A DNA stretch of 64,000 nt from Candidatus Marinamargulisbacteria bacterium (lineage in GTDB: Bacteria > Margulisbacteria > Marinamargulisbacteria > UBA817). Location: NCBI GenBank assembly GCA_023262965.1, contig JALQXX010000003.1, positions 23,306 through 87,305 on the forward strand, written 5' to 3'. The notes below the pieces were generated by a model. That model was not told the origin of the DNA, did no database searches, and saw only the letters and a program-made list of their open reading frames with translations. How positions within the stretch are numbered: position 1 is the first letter of the stretch; each line of letters starts with the position of its first letter. Shown here piece by piece: positions 1-8,179 of the stretch. The position numbers and the translations under genes are program-made.

Positions 1-175
1 ATTTGTTGGTTAAGCAGGAGCCTTGAGCGTTCATGACGGCTAAGGAGGTGATGTTTTCGGAGGCGATTAATTCAATACTATGTTGCTGACGATCCCATTC
101 TTGTTCAATTAACGTGTGAATTTCGGGGTCTTGGGTGTGTAAATAAGGTAAACGATGGTTTAATTGTGTTGTCAT
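1..175 (-). CDS. glyA: Serine hydroxymethyltransferase, N-terminal part (cut by window edge)
   Basis: Reading the minus strand from an ATG at 175 gives 58 codons that run off the window start. The peptide contains the SHMT N-terminal signature [19 protein letters not shown] followed by [13 protein letters not shown], the segment that precedes the conserved YAEGYPG stretch in this family. The enzyme is cytosolic, PLP-dependent, and interconverts serine and glycine while charging tetrahydrofolate with a one-carbon unit. The PLP lysine lies outside the window. It is divergent from trpS. A gcvT gene at the other end of the window acts in the same glycine/folate pool. The assignment is firm although only the N terminus is visible. 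Confidence 0.93.
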   Translation of the reverse strand, partial: MTTQLNHRLPYLHTQDPEIHTLIEQEWDRQQHSIELIASENITSLAVMNAQGSCLTNK

Positions 176-312
176 ATTAGTACTCCAGACTATAAGAGTA
201 GCATAATTGACGGGTGGTGTATAGGGAAGGTCTTTTGAGGGATTAAAAAATAAAAAGATATTTTATAAATTAAAAATACATCAATATTAATATATTTAAT
301 TTTTTTTGTACG

Positions 313-343
313 CAATGTGCAGCGCTCGCCAAAATGCACATTG
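313..343. promoter_or_regulatory. Perfect 9-bp inverted repeat overlapping the trpS -35 box
   Basis: CAATGTGCA at 313-321 and TGCACATTG at 335-343 are perfect inverted repeats separated by 13 nt. The right arm runs into the proposed trpS -35 hexamer (341-346), a typical position for an operator. No T-run follows on either side, so a terminator is less likely. The binding protein is unknown. Confidence 0.45.
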
Positions 344-370
344 TATCAACCCCCATCCACGTGATTAAAT
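341..370 (+). promoter_or_regulatory. Putative trpS promoter
   Basis: TTGTAT (341-346) and TTAAAT (365-370) are separated by 18 nt. The trpS ATG at 378 begins only 7 nt after the -10 box and has no Shine-Dalgarno, so a leaderless transcript is predicted. The geometry matches that seen before pyrH, aroK and hisC. Confidence 0.4.
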
Positions 371-377
371 AACAATC

Positions 378-1382
378 ATGGCAACGCGTGTGATATTAAC
401 AGGCATTAAACCAACCGGCGACCCGCATTTGGGCAATTATTTGGGGGCGATATTACCTGCACGAACGTTAGCGCAGGCTAACCCAGATCATCCAAAGCTA
501 TTTTTCATAGCCGATGCCCACGCATTAACCACGCTAAACAATCCGCAGCAGCTGCAGCAATTTCGACGAACCATCGCGGCGACATGGTTGGCTTTTTTCA
601 CCGATGTACCGCAGTGTTATTTCTATTTTCAATCCGACATTGCCGCCATTTTTGAATTGTATTGGATACTCAGCTGTGTCTGCCCGAAGGGGCTTTTAAA
701 TCGGGCGCATGCCTACAAATCGCTAGTGGCCGCAAACACGGCATCACATACTGATCCGGATCGGGGCATTAATCACGGATTATTTTCGTATCCGGTATTA
801 ATGGCGGCCGACATACTGCTGTTTGGGACCACGCATGTACCGGCAGGTGCGGATCAAAAGCAGCATGTAGAAATTGCGGTGGAATTGGCCAAGCAACTCA
901 ATCGACACCTAAAAACCCCCCTGCCCATTCCCCAACCCATTATTCCCGATAAAGCCGAGGTAATTCCCGGAATTGACGGCCAAAAAATGAGCAAAAATTA
1001 CAACAATACCCTGCCACTATTTGCGCCGCCCCCGGATCTTAAAAAACGCATTGCCAAAATTAAAACGGCATCCATGCCATTGGGCACCCCTCTCGATTGG
1101 ACAACCTGTTTGGTGTATCAATTATTTACCCATGTGGCACCCGAATCCGCTCAGGCCGCATTAAAAGCCGATTACGAATCGGGTCGCATTGGGTTTGGGC
1201 AAGCAAAAGAAGCTCTTTTTACGGCCTACACCACCTATTTTCAATCATACGGTCAGGCATTTGAGAATTACATAAAGGCACCCCATACATTGGATCAGAT
1301 CATGCAATCCCACACCGTGGTAGTACGGGATATGGCGAATCAGCGGCTTCAGGCCATTAAGCAGGATTTGGGACTTCAATGA
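378..1382 (+). CDS. trpS: Tryptophanyl-tRNA synthetase
   Basis: A 334-residue class Ic aminoacyl-tRNA synthetase that activates tryptophan with ATP and charges tRNA-Trp in the cytosol. The HIGH-type motif is PTGDPHLGNYLGA (residues 12-24, with H17, G19, N20), and the KMSKS loop is KMSKN at 203-207. The length is normal for a bacterial TrpRS. The ATG at 378 is the natural start because it is 11 residues before the first motif. Its TGA overlaps the ATG of the following glycosyl-phosphotransferase (ATGA), so the two are probably co-transcribed, although their functions are unrelated. Confidence 0.97.
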   Translation: MATRVILTGIKPTGDPHLGNYLGAILPARTLAQANPDHPKLFFIADAHALTTLNNPQQLQQFRRTIAATWLAFFTDVPQCYFYFQSDIAAIFELYWILSCVCPKGLLNRAHAYKSLVAANTASHTDPDRGINHGLFSYPVLMAADILLFGTTHVPAGADQKQHVEIAVELAKQLNRHLKTPLPIPQPIIPDKAEVIPGIDGQKMSKNYNNTLPLFAPPPDLKKRIAKIKTASMPLGTPLDWTTCLVYQLFTHVAPESAQAALKADYESGRIGFGQAKEALFTAYTTYFQSYGQAFENYIKAPHTLDQIMQSHTVVVRDMANQRLQAIKQDLGLQ

Positions 1383-2434
1383 CCTATCTTATTTTGTGTG
1401 TAATGAGTGGTGTGATGACCGTATTTAGTGTGCGTTTTGCCATATGGTTATCGCACAAATACAACTGGTATGATCAGCCTGCCGGTCGAAATCAGCATCG
1501 GCATCCCGTTCCCGTATTGGGGGGATTGGGGATTATTATGGGGATTATTATCAGCTACAGCGTGGTGGCCGATGCGGGGCTAACCCCATTAAATGCGGGG
1601 TTGCTGGGCGCTATTGCCATGTTTGCTATTGGGGTATGGGACGATAAATTCCCATTAAATCCATACCTTAAATTGAGCCTTCAAATGGTGGTGGTAACCG
1701 TCATGTTTATGTGCGGGATTCGGATTGAGTTTATTAATTGGCCGGGGTCTCTGCCAACCACGTTTTTGAATACGGGTGCCGGTTTTGTGGCAACACAGGT
1801 GTGGATGCTTCTTATTATTAATGTGTTCAATATTATTGATGGGATTGATGGCTTGTCTGCGGGGGTATCGTGTTTAACGGCAATGGCGCTTTTTGGCGTG
1901 TCAATCGGGGTGTCACCCATTGCGATCACGTATTTATTGTGCACGATTATTGGCGCAACAGCGGTGTTTTTGCGTTACAATTTTCATCCCGCCAAAATAT
2001 TTTTGGGCGATTCGGGGTCGCTTTTATTGGGGTATTTATTTGGGATGATTTCGATTTTGGGGGTATTGAAATCCACAATTTCTGTTGTGATGGTATTATT
2101 TATATTTGCGATTCCGCTGATGGATATGGTATTAAGCGTATTGCGGCGATTGCGTCGGGGCAAAAATATTTTTTATCCGGATTTGGAACATGTGCATCAT
2201 CAATTGGTTAAGTGTGGGTTATCGGTGCCCAAAACCGTTATGGTGTTGTATGTGTTAACGATTGGATTTGGGCTATTGGGGATCTTTGGTGCGCAAACGT
2301 CCACCTACGGGCGTCTGATTGTTGGGGGAATTGCTTTTATTGCCTGTGTGAGTTTTTTTTGGTACTTGCAAGAATCCAAATACGATGTCACCCGCCATGA
2401 TTCATCGCAGTCATGGCATTCCGATCATCAATAG
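1379..2434 (+). CDS. Undecaprenyl-phosphate HexNAc-1-phosphate transferase (WecA/TagO/MraY superfamily)
   Basis: A 351-residue polytopic membrane protein of the polyprenyl-phosphate N-acetylhexosamine-1-phosphate transferase family. Family hallmarks are present: the Asp pair in GVWDDKFPL (about residue 88), NIIDGIDGLSAG (about 150-160), FLGDSGSLLLG (about 209) and the C-terminal HVHHQL histidine loop (about 271-276). It is expected to move GlcNAc-1-phosphate (or a similar sugar) from a UDP-sugar to undecaprenyl phosphate on the cytoplasmic face, starting a surface polysaccharide. HVHHQL and the lack of a full MraY signature favour WecA/TagO over MraY. It overlaps the trpS stop by 4 nt. The surface-sugar genes at 36.7-40.9 kb could use its product. 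Confidence 0.9.
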   Translation: MTYLILCVMSGVMTVFSVRFAIWLSHKYNWYDQPAGRNQHRHPVPVLGGLGIIMGIIISYSVVADAGLTPLNAGLLGAIAMFAIGVWDDKFPLNPYLKLSLQMVVVTVMFMCGIRIEFINWPGSLPTTFLNTGAGFVATQVWMLLIINVFNIIDGIDGLSAGVSCLTAMALFGVSIGVSPIAITYLLCTIIGATAVFLRYNFHPAKIFLGDSGSLLLGYLFGMISILGVLKSTISVVMVLFIFAIPLMDMVLSVLRRLRRGKNIFYPDLEHVHHQLVKCGLSVPKTVMVLYVLTIGFGLLGIFGAQTSTYGRLIVGGIAFIACVSFFWYLQESKYDVTRHDSSQSWHSDHQ

Positions 2435-2501
2435 TTGCTTGTATCATAGGATGATTTAGAAGACCTTGTCATCATACCATTCTTTTTATACTATTAGGCA
2501 T

Positions 2502-2990
2502 ATGAATCATATGGTAACGGCTATTTTGCTGTTCTTTGTTTGGTTGGTATGGTCGGGCATGTTTGATTTGTTTCATGTGACACTTGGTGTTATATCCGTT
2601 GGTATCGTATTGCTGTGGATGGGGCCACTCACAACCGTCAAGCGTCCGTCGGTACGCATCTTAATCAAGGAGTGGCTGTGTTTTGAATGGTACACCGTTT
2701 GGTTAATGGGGCAGGTGGTACTGGCCAATATAGATGTGTTTAAATTGGCGTTTCACACCGACCTTTGCGCGGTGCTCAATCCCCAGTACATTACCTTTAC
2801 AACCGGAATTAAAGGCGAGGTGCCGCAATTTGTTTTGGCCCAATCGATTACCTTAACGCCTGGTACCATCACGCGGGATATTGTGGGAAATCAATTTACC
2901 GTATACGCCATCAACGATGCCGCAGCCGGTGGGTTGCCGGGGCAGATGGAGCAAAAAGTCCGCGCCATTTACCGGGAGTATGAATCATGA
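2502..2990 (+). CDS. mnhE: Mrp-type Na+/H+ antiporter subunit E
   Basis: A 162-residue membrane protein matching MnhE/MrpE: two or three hydrophobic N-terminal helices, then a soluble tail with the family pattern TLTPGTITRDIVG and a C-terminal REYES. MrpE is needed for assembly and stability of the multisubunit cation/proton antiporter rather than for ion conduction itself. The start was placed at the ATG at 2502; an upstream in-frame TTG at 2466 has no better ribosome site, and an ATG at 2511 is also possible. It is the first gene of the antiporter operon and overlaps mnhF by 4 nt. Confidence 0.87.
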   Translation: MNHMVTAILLFFVWLVWSGMFDLFHVTLGVISVGIVLLWMGPLTTVKRPSVRILIKEWLCFEWYTVWLMGQVVLANIDVFKLAFHTDLCAVLNPQYITFTTGIKGEVPQFVLAQSITLTPGTITRDIVGNQFTVYAINDAAAGGLPGQMEQKVRAIYREYES

Positions 2991-3295
2991 TGGGGTTGTT
3001 TTTAGTTGCTGCCCTAGTGTTACTGGCGTTTATGGGATTACTCCTGTATCGCATTGTGGTGGGGCCAACGGTGATAGATCGGCTATTGGCCGTTAATGTT
3101 ATTGGTACCAAGTCCATTGTCATTCTGATTATTATGGGGATTTTATTTGATCGGGTGGCAATGTTTATTGATATTGCACTGGCCTATGGGCTGTTGAATT
3201 TTATTGCATCTTTGGCGGCAGCCAAATATTTTCGCAAGCATAAAAAAATTCATCATGTGTCTACCATGCCTGCGGAGGTGTCCCATGATCATTAA
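2987..3295 (+). CDS. mnhF: Mrp-type Na+/H+ antiporter subunit F
   Basis: A 102-residue protein with three membrane helices and the MrpF core YRIVVGPTVIDRLLAVNVIG (residues 23-42), which includes the family-defining GPT..DR. MrpF is a small structural subunit of the antiporter. The ATG overlaps the mnhE stop (ATGA), and the 3' end overlaps mnhG by 11 nt, so the order E-F-G is tightly coupled. Confidence 0.92.
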   Translation: MMGLFLVAALVLLAFMGLLLYRIVVGPTVIDRLLAVNVIGTKSIVILIIMGILFDRVAMFIDIALAYGLLNFIASLAAAKYFRKHKKIHHVSTMPAEVSHDH

Positions 3296-3695
3296 TATGG
3301 TGTTGGTGGGGTTGGTTGCATTTGGCACAACCGTTACCCACGGAGGTCCCCTCCATAGCGTATTTAACGCCCTTGTTGGCGTGTTGTTGATTGCAGGATT
3401 GCTGTTTTTTTTATCCACCTGTGTGGGTATTTTGCGATTCCCCGATTTTTATACTCGATTGAACGCAGCTGGAAAAGGCGATACGTTGTCTACCATTTTA
3501 ATGTTGGTGGCCTGTGCCCTTATGGTTATTACATCGGCGCATCATGTGGATCGAACGGTTGTTTTGTCCGCAATAAAAATTATTATGATTGTCAATTTTA
3601 TTTTTATTGGTAGCCCAACCGCCACACATGCCTTACTAGAGGCGGCGCATTGGTCCGAAATAAAACCCTGGAAGCGGAACGATCCCCCATGCTAA
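3285..3695 (+). CDS. mnhG: Mrp-type Na+/H+ antiporter subunit G
   Basis: A 136-residue membrane protein with the MrpG signature VGILRFPDFYTRLNAAGKGD, in which the RFPD and KGDT motifs are diagnostic. The start at 3285 is chosen because a strong Shine-Dalgarno (GGAGGTG, 3274-3280) lies just upstream and translation then begins at the first membrane helix. It overlaps mnhF by 11 nt and the next gene by 7 nt. It is a structural subunit of the antiporter. Confidence 0.92.
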   Translation: MIINMVLVGLVAFGTTVTHGGPLHSVFNALVGVLLIAGLLFFLSTCVGILRFPDFYTRLNAAGKGDTLSTILMLVACALMVITSAHHVDRTVVLSAIKIIMIVNFIFIGSPTATHALLEAAHWSEIKPWKRNDPPC

Positions 3696-4681
3696 TAGCT
3701 ATTGAAGTTGGGTTATTGATTTTGGTGCCATGTGTTGCCTTTGTGGCATTGTGGTTGCGTGACTTAATGAGTGCCGTGATTGTATTGGGGGCTTACAGTT
3801 TTTTAATGTGTTTGGTGTGGACGGGTATGGGGGCCGTGGATGTCGCGTTTACGGAAGCCGCGGTGGGGGCAGGGGTGTCCACGGTGTTTTTTATTGCGGT
3901 GTTGTTTAATACAACCCGAAACATTACCTTCAACCCCTTGGATGTATCCTCCAAATTGGTAGCGCTGGTGGCCTGTTTGGGCTTTGGATACGTATTGCTC
4001 CAGGGCGTATCGGACTTACCCGATTGGGGGGATCCGTATTCACCGGTTAACGCGGGGGTATCCACCTATTACATTGAAAATGCCTACGCCGATACACACG
4101 TTCCCAACTTGGTAACAACGGTATTGGCGGATTATCGAAGTGTGGATACCATGCTTGAAACCACCGTGGTACTCATTGCATTATTGGGTATTTTTATGAT
4201 ATTAAAAAAAGATCGGCCCGCGCAATCCGACTCGTCGGATACACAGGCGCACGATAGCCTGATTATTCGATTGTCGGCGCGGTTTATTGCGCCCTTCATT
4301 CAGCTATTTGGATTGTATGTTGTTGCCCATGGGCATCACAGTCCGGGTGGAGGGTTTCAGGGAGGGGTTATTTTGGGTACCGGCTTGATTTTAATGGCCA
4401 TGTCTATGGGAATGGCTTCTGCAAAGCGTTTATTGTCCATTCCACGTATGATCATTTTAGCCGCGGTTGGTGTTCTGATTTATGCAGGTTGGGGTGCGGT
4501 TCCGCTGGTTTATAACGGGTATTTTTTGGATTATTCGGTATGGGAGTCGGTGTTTGGGTCCATGGCCCGTTCGCACAGTATGTTGATTGTTGAAATTGGT
4601 GTGGCGCTTACGGTAATGTGTGGTATGTATGGCATTTACATGAGCTTGGTATCGGATGGCGGCATGCAGGAGGGATTATGA
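3689..4681 (+). CDS. mnhB: Antiporter subunit: MrpA C-terminal (DUF4040/MbhE-like) region fused to MrpB
   Basis: A 330-residue membrane protein made of two parts. Roughly residues 1-180 match the C-terminal extension of MrpA (the DUF4040/MbhD plus MbhE-like segment, including DAVDVAFTEAAVG-type residues at VDVAFTEAAVGAGVSTVF and DYRSVDTMLETTVV). Residues 190-320 match MrpB, with the signature VVAHGHHSPGGGFQGGVILG. In full Mrp systems the first part belongs to the large MrpA; here it is fused to MrpB and the large NuoL-like part of MrpA is encoded separately downstream. The ATG at 3689 gives a 7-nt overlap with mnhG. Confidence 0.88.
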   Translation: MLIAIEVGLLILVPCVAFVALWLRDLMSAVIVLGAYSFLMCLVWTGMGAVDVAFTEAAVGAGVSTVFFIAVLFNTTRNITFNPLDVSSKLVALVACLGFGYVLLQGVSDLPDWGDPYSPVNAGVSTYYIENAYADTHVPNLVTTVLADYRSVDTMLETTVVLIALLGIFMILKKDRPAQSDSSDTQAHDSLIIRLSARFIAPFIQLFGLYVVAHGHHSPGGGFQGGVILGTGLILMAMSMGMASAKRLLSIPRMIILAAVGVLIYAGWGAVPLVYNGYFLDYSVWESVFGSMARSHSMLIVEIGVALTVMCGMYGIYMSLVSDGGMQEGL

Positions 4682-5046
4682 CAACACTCAGTTATAGCGT
4701 TGCGATTATTCTAATGACCATGGGACTATGGGCGATGTTATCCAAAAAAAATCTAATAAAAAAATTAATGGGCTTAGCTATATTCCAAACCGGGATTATT
4801 TTATTTTTTATTTCAATGGGGGCTAAAGAAGGCGCGACAATTCCGATTTTGGATCATCATGGGTATGGCGGGATTTATTCGGATGATTATGCGAATCCAT
4901 TGACTCAGATTTTGATGTTAACAGCCATTGTTGTTGGCGTGGCTACCTTGGGGTTGGGATTGGCCTTAGCCCGAAAAATATACGCGCATTATGGCTCCTT
5001 TAACGAAGATGATATTTTGGCCAATTTACGGGAGCCCAATGAGTAG
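4678..5046 (+). CDS. mnhC: Mrp-type Na+/H+ antiporter subunit C (NuoK-like)
   Basis: A 122-residue protein with three transmembrane helices, homologous to MrpC and NuoK of complex I. Visible family features are the first helix, the LMGLAIFQTGIILFFI segment and the ANPLTQILMLTAIVVGVATL stretch (DPLPQALVLTAIVI in typical family members). The start at 4678 overlaps the mnhB stop by 4 nt; the 3' end overlaps the first D-type subunit by 8 nt. It is a structural subunit next to the proton channels. Confidence 0.92.
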   Translation: MTTLSYSVAIILMTMGLWAMLSKKNLIKKLMGLAIFQTGIILFFISMGAKEGATIPILDHHGYGGIYSDDYANPLTQILMLTAIVVGVATLGLGLALARKIYAHYGSFNEDDILANLREPNE

Positions 5047-6511
5047 TCAGTGGGCATTTTTGGCCATGGGAATCCCCTTTTTTACGGCACTGATTATGGG
5101 GTCGGTGGGGTATGCCGCACCACGATTTATGCGATGGATTGGCGCAACCGGAATAACGCTAGCGGTTTTTGCGTCAATTGGTTTATGGAGCACCGTATCT
5201 ACAGACGAATATGTGTCGTATTTTTTTGGAGGGTGGTTGCCGCCTATCGGTATTGCTCTGGAAGTGGATCGTATTAGTGCACTCATGGTGCTGATGGTCC
5301 ATGGTGTTGCCGCCCTGGCATACATTTTTTCTTTAAAAGCCTTGCCAAACGAGCTCCCTGCATCCAAACATCCCGTGTATTATACCTTATATTTTCTGCT
5401 GATTTCGGGGTTTGTTGCTTTGGCCGTCACCGGGGATGTGTTTAATGTGTATGTCTTGTTTGAAGTGTGTGCTTTAAGTGGGTACGCGCTGTTGGCGATG
5501 GGCGGAAAAAAAGCCTATGTGCCGACCTTTAACTACGTATTGATGGGATCATTGGGGGCCTGTTTCTATTTGATTGGCGTTGGGTATTTGTTTATTAAGA
5601 CGGGCACACTCAATATGGCGCATTTAGCGGATGTGTTGCCCACTGTATTTTTTTCGCGGTCTATTTTAACGGCATTTATATTAATAACCGTGGGATTATT
5701 TGTTAAAATGGCGCTATTTCCGTTTCATGGATGGATGCCCAATGTGTATACAAAGGCCCCGGTGTCCACATTATGTTTAATGGCTCCGTTGGGAACAAAA
5801 ATATGTGTGTACGTGTTGTTGCGGGTGGTAGGTTACGTGTTTTCGATGGAGTATATGACAAACATACTGGCGGTTCAGCCGATTATGATGACGTTGGCGA
5901 CGCTAGCTATTGTCGTGGGGACACTATACGTGGTGTATCATCGGCATTTGACCCGAATTATTATGTTCATTATTGTTTCTGAGATTGGGTATATGGTGGG
6001 GGGTATTTTTCTGGGGCAAATGGATTCGGTTATTGGTGCCGTGTATCATATTGCGGCCGATGCGCTAATGACCGTTACCCTGGTCATGGTAGCGGGTGTT
6101 GTTCGGCATTGTTTGGGGGGAGATGCCATAGCAGATGTGGCCATGATGTTTCGACGATTGCCGACAACGGCCATCGCCTTTGTGATTGTGTGTTTATCGG
6201 TTATAGGGGTCCCCCCAATGCCCGGGTTTTTCTCTAAATTTTTGCTCATTAAGGGAGCTTTCATGAGTGGTTATTATGGATTCGCAGTGGCTTTGCTAAT
6301 CGCGTCATTAACCGCGGTCTTTTTGTTTTTTCGATTTTTTGAAGGGTACTTCTACATGAAAACCGACAATACAGCACCATCGGTGATTCAAGAGCCATGG
6401 GCGTATCGAATTCCGTTGGTGGTCGCGGCCATTGGGTTGGTGGGGTTTGGATTATCTTTTTCATATTGGTACGGGTTTATTAAGTTGGCATTGCCGTTGG
6501 GGTTAGCTTAG
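5039..6511 (+). CDS. mnhD: Proton-translocating D-type antiporter subunit, first copy (NuoM/N, MrpD family)
   Basis: A 490-residue polytopic protein of the proton-conducting NuoL/M/N-MrpA/D family. Motifs include the FEVCALSGYALLAMGG helix, a conserved Lys-containing helix in LFVKMALFPFHGWMPNVYTK, and GVPPMPGFFSKFLLIKGAF, all typical of the antiporter-like channel fold. It is expected to carry H+ or Na+ across the inner membrane in the Mrp complex. The start at 5039 was chosen over an upstream in-frame ATG because it gives the usual 8-nt overlap with mnhC and begins close to the first helix. The next gene starts within its stop codon. Confidence 0.9.
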   Translation: MSSQWAFLAMGIPFFTALIMGSVGYAAPRFMRWIGATGITLAVFASIGLWSTVSTDEYVSYFFGGWLPPIGIALEVDRISALMVLMVHGVAALAYIFSLKALPNELPASKHPVYYTLYFLLISGFVALAVTGDVFNVYVLFEVCALSGYALLAMGGKKAYVPTFNYVLMGSLGACFYLIGVGYLFIKTGTLNMAHLADVLPTVFFSRSILTAFILITVGLFVKMALFPFHGWMPNVYTKAPVSTLCLMAPLGTKICVYVLLRVVGYVFSMEYMTNILAVQPIMMTLATLAIVVGTLYVVYHRHLTRIIMFIIVSEIGYMVGGIFLGQMDSVIGAVYHIAADALMTVTLVMVAGVVRHCLGGDAIADVAMMFRRLPTTAIAFVIVCLSVIGVPPMPGFFSKFLLIKGAFMSGYYGFAVALLIASLTAVFLFFRFFEGYFYMKTDNTAPSVIQEPWAYRIPLVVAAIGLVGFGLSFSYWYGFIKLALPLGLA

Positions 6512-7950
6512 TGGGATTTGCAATTGCCTGTAGCATAATTATTCCGATGATTGGGGCCATGGGTATCTACGTCACCCGATCCAAACCAAATGGTCCGGCT
6601 ATTAGCAGTGTGGTGGCCGCAATTGCCTTGGTGGCGTCTGTTATTCATTTAATGGCGTATGGGGCACGCGATGTCGTGGATGTGGTATCGTTTTTTCCGG
6701 GCATATCGGTATCGTTTTTTTGTGATCCATTAAGTCTTATTTTTGCGATGGTTGCATCCAGTTTATGGGGCATTACGGTTTTGTATTCGGTTGGCTATTT
6801 GAATGGTGCGCACGAAAAAAATCAACCGCGATTCTTTGCCTGTGTTGCCATTGCGTTGGGAGCTACCATGGGGGTTGCTTTTTCAGCGAATTTGTTGACC
6901 CTGTATATTTTCTACGAAATGCTATCGTTATCAACGTATGCACTGGTGGGGCATCACCAAAATGATGAGGCGCGGGTAGGGGCACGAAAATATCTGATTT
7001 ATTTATTTGGTGGCTCGATTGGGTTGGCATTGCCCGCCATGATTGCCGTATATGCCTTAACGGGGACGTTATCATTTTCATATGCAGGTATTCTGCCAGA
7101 GGTAACCCCCTTCCCTGTTTTGGTTGTATTGATGATTATGTTTTTATATGGGTTTGCTAAAGCGGGGCTGATGCCTTTTCATGCATGGTTGCCGGGAGCC
7201 ATGGTGGCGCCTACGCCAGTGAGCTCGTTATTGCATGCGGTAGCGGTTGTTAAAGTGGGGGTTTTTAGTATTGTTCGTGTAATAACCGGTATCTTTGGAT
7301 ACGATTTGATTAATCAGGTGAATTTATCGCAGGTTATTGTGTATATTGCGGCATTTACGGTTATTGTGGCGTCACTTATGGCCCTGTATCAAGATAGCTT
7401 AAAACGGCGATTGGCATTTTCCACCATTGGACAGCTGGCTTATATTATTATGGGCGTTGGCTTGGCCACTCCGATGGCATTTGTTGGTGGGGTTTTACAT
7501 ATTGTCATGCATGCCTTTGGTAAAATCACCCTGTTTTTCTGTGCCGGGGCCATTTATGTTGCGACTAAAAAGAAATACGTATCTCAATTGGATGGGATTG
7601 GCCGGCAAATGCCCTGGACAATGGGCGCTTTTTTTATTGGTTCTTTGAGCGTTATAGGGCTACCGCCTACGGGTGGATTTATTAGCAAATGGTTTATGGT
7701 AAATGGGGCATTGGAGGCGGGTTTTCCAGTTATTTTTACTGTTTATTTAATAAGTTCTTTTTTAAATGCCTGTTATTTTTTACCTATTGTGTATCGGGCA
7801 TTCTTTAAGAATCCCGCGACAATGGATGATGTGGCTGAACGACCTTTATTATGTGTGGTTCCACCGGTGATTACAGCGGCAATGTCGGTGGTGCTTTTTG
7901 TGGGGGCCCCATTCATTATTCGACTCATTCAAGGAATTTATTATGGGTAA
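6511..7950 (+). CDS. Proton-translocating D-type antiporter subunit, second copy
   Basis: A 479-residue NuoL/M/N-MrpA/D family membrane protein. Recognisable segments are FYEMLSLSTYALVGH, FAKAGLMPFHAWLPGAMVAP, the broken-helix region around TPVSSLLHAVAVVKVGVF with its channel lysine, and GLPPTGGFISKWFMVNG. PVSSLLHA..VK.G is strongly diagnostic of the MrpD/NuoL channel. A GTG at 6511 overlaps the upstream stop by one base (TAGTG). It follows the first D subunit directly, so the complex appears to hold several channel units. Confidence 0.9.
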   Translation: MGFAIACSIIIPMIGAMGIYVTRSKPNGPAISSVVAAIALVASVIHLMAYGARDVVDVVSFFPGISVSFFCDPLSLIFAMVASSLWGITVLYSVGYLNGAHEKNQPRFFACVAIALGATMGVAFSANLLTLYIFYEMLSLSTYALVGHHQNDEARVGARKYLIYLFGGSIGLALPAMIAVYALTGTLSFSYAGILPEVTPFPVLVVLMIMFLYGFAKAGLMPFHAWLPGAMVAPTPVSSLLHAVAVVKVGVFSIVRVITGIFGYDLINQVNLSQVIVYIAAFTVIVASLMALYQDSLKRRLAFSTIGQLAYIIMGVGLATPMAFVGGVLHIVMHAFGKITLFFCAGAIYVATKKKYVSQLDGIGRQMPWTMGAFFIGSLSVIGLPPTGGFISKWFMVNGALEAGFPVIFTVYLISSFLNACYFLPIVYRAFFKNPATMDDVAERPLLCVVPPVITAAMSVVLFVGAPFIIRLIQGIYYG

Positions 7951-8179
7951 ATTGTTCAAAAAAATACTGATAATGGTAGCGGTTCTTGTGTTTAGTTTAG
8001 ATGGACTCATGGTGCACCGACATTCACATTTTGCCGAATCAGGGGTGTATTCAATGGATGCATTTCCGGTATTTTATGGTGTCTTGGCTATCGTTGTATC
8101 GTTTGTAACATGGGGCCTGTCTCGGGCCATTGGCCGAGTGATTCGTCAAAAGGAGACATATTATGACCACGATTTTTAA
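7943..8179 (+). CDS. Small two-helix membrane protein in the antiporter operon
   Basis: A 78-residue protein with an N-terminal helix (LIMVAVLVFSLDGLM) and a second helix around FPVFYGVLAIVVSFVTWGL, ending in a charged KETYYDHDF tail. From memory, small proteins with an FP.FYG motif and a YYD ending sit between D-type subunits in other Mrp-like clusters, so it is probably an accessory subunit, but I cannot name the family. The ATG at 7943 overlaps the upstream gene by 8 nt, and the 3' end overlaps the next gene by 17 nt, which supports real translation. Confidence 0.7.
   Translation: MGKLFKKILIMVAVLVFSLDGLMVHRHSHFAESGVYSMDAFPVFYGVLAIVVSFVTWGLSRAIGRVIRQKETYYDHDF

Larger units (their letters stand above)
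176..377. other. AT-rich divergent intergenic region between glyA and trpS
   Basis: About 200 bp without an open reading frame. Positions 240-310 are very AT-rich, with T and A runs, and probably hold the glyA promoter on the minus strand. The trpS promoter and an inverted repeat, listed separately, occupy 313-370. Confidence 0.6.
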
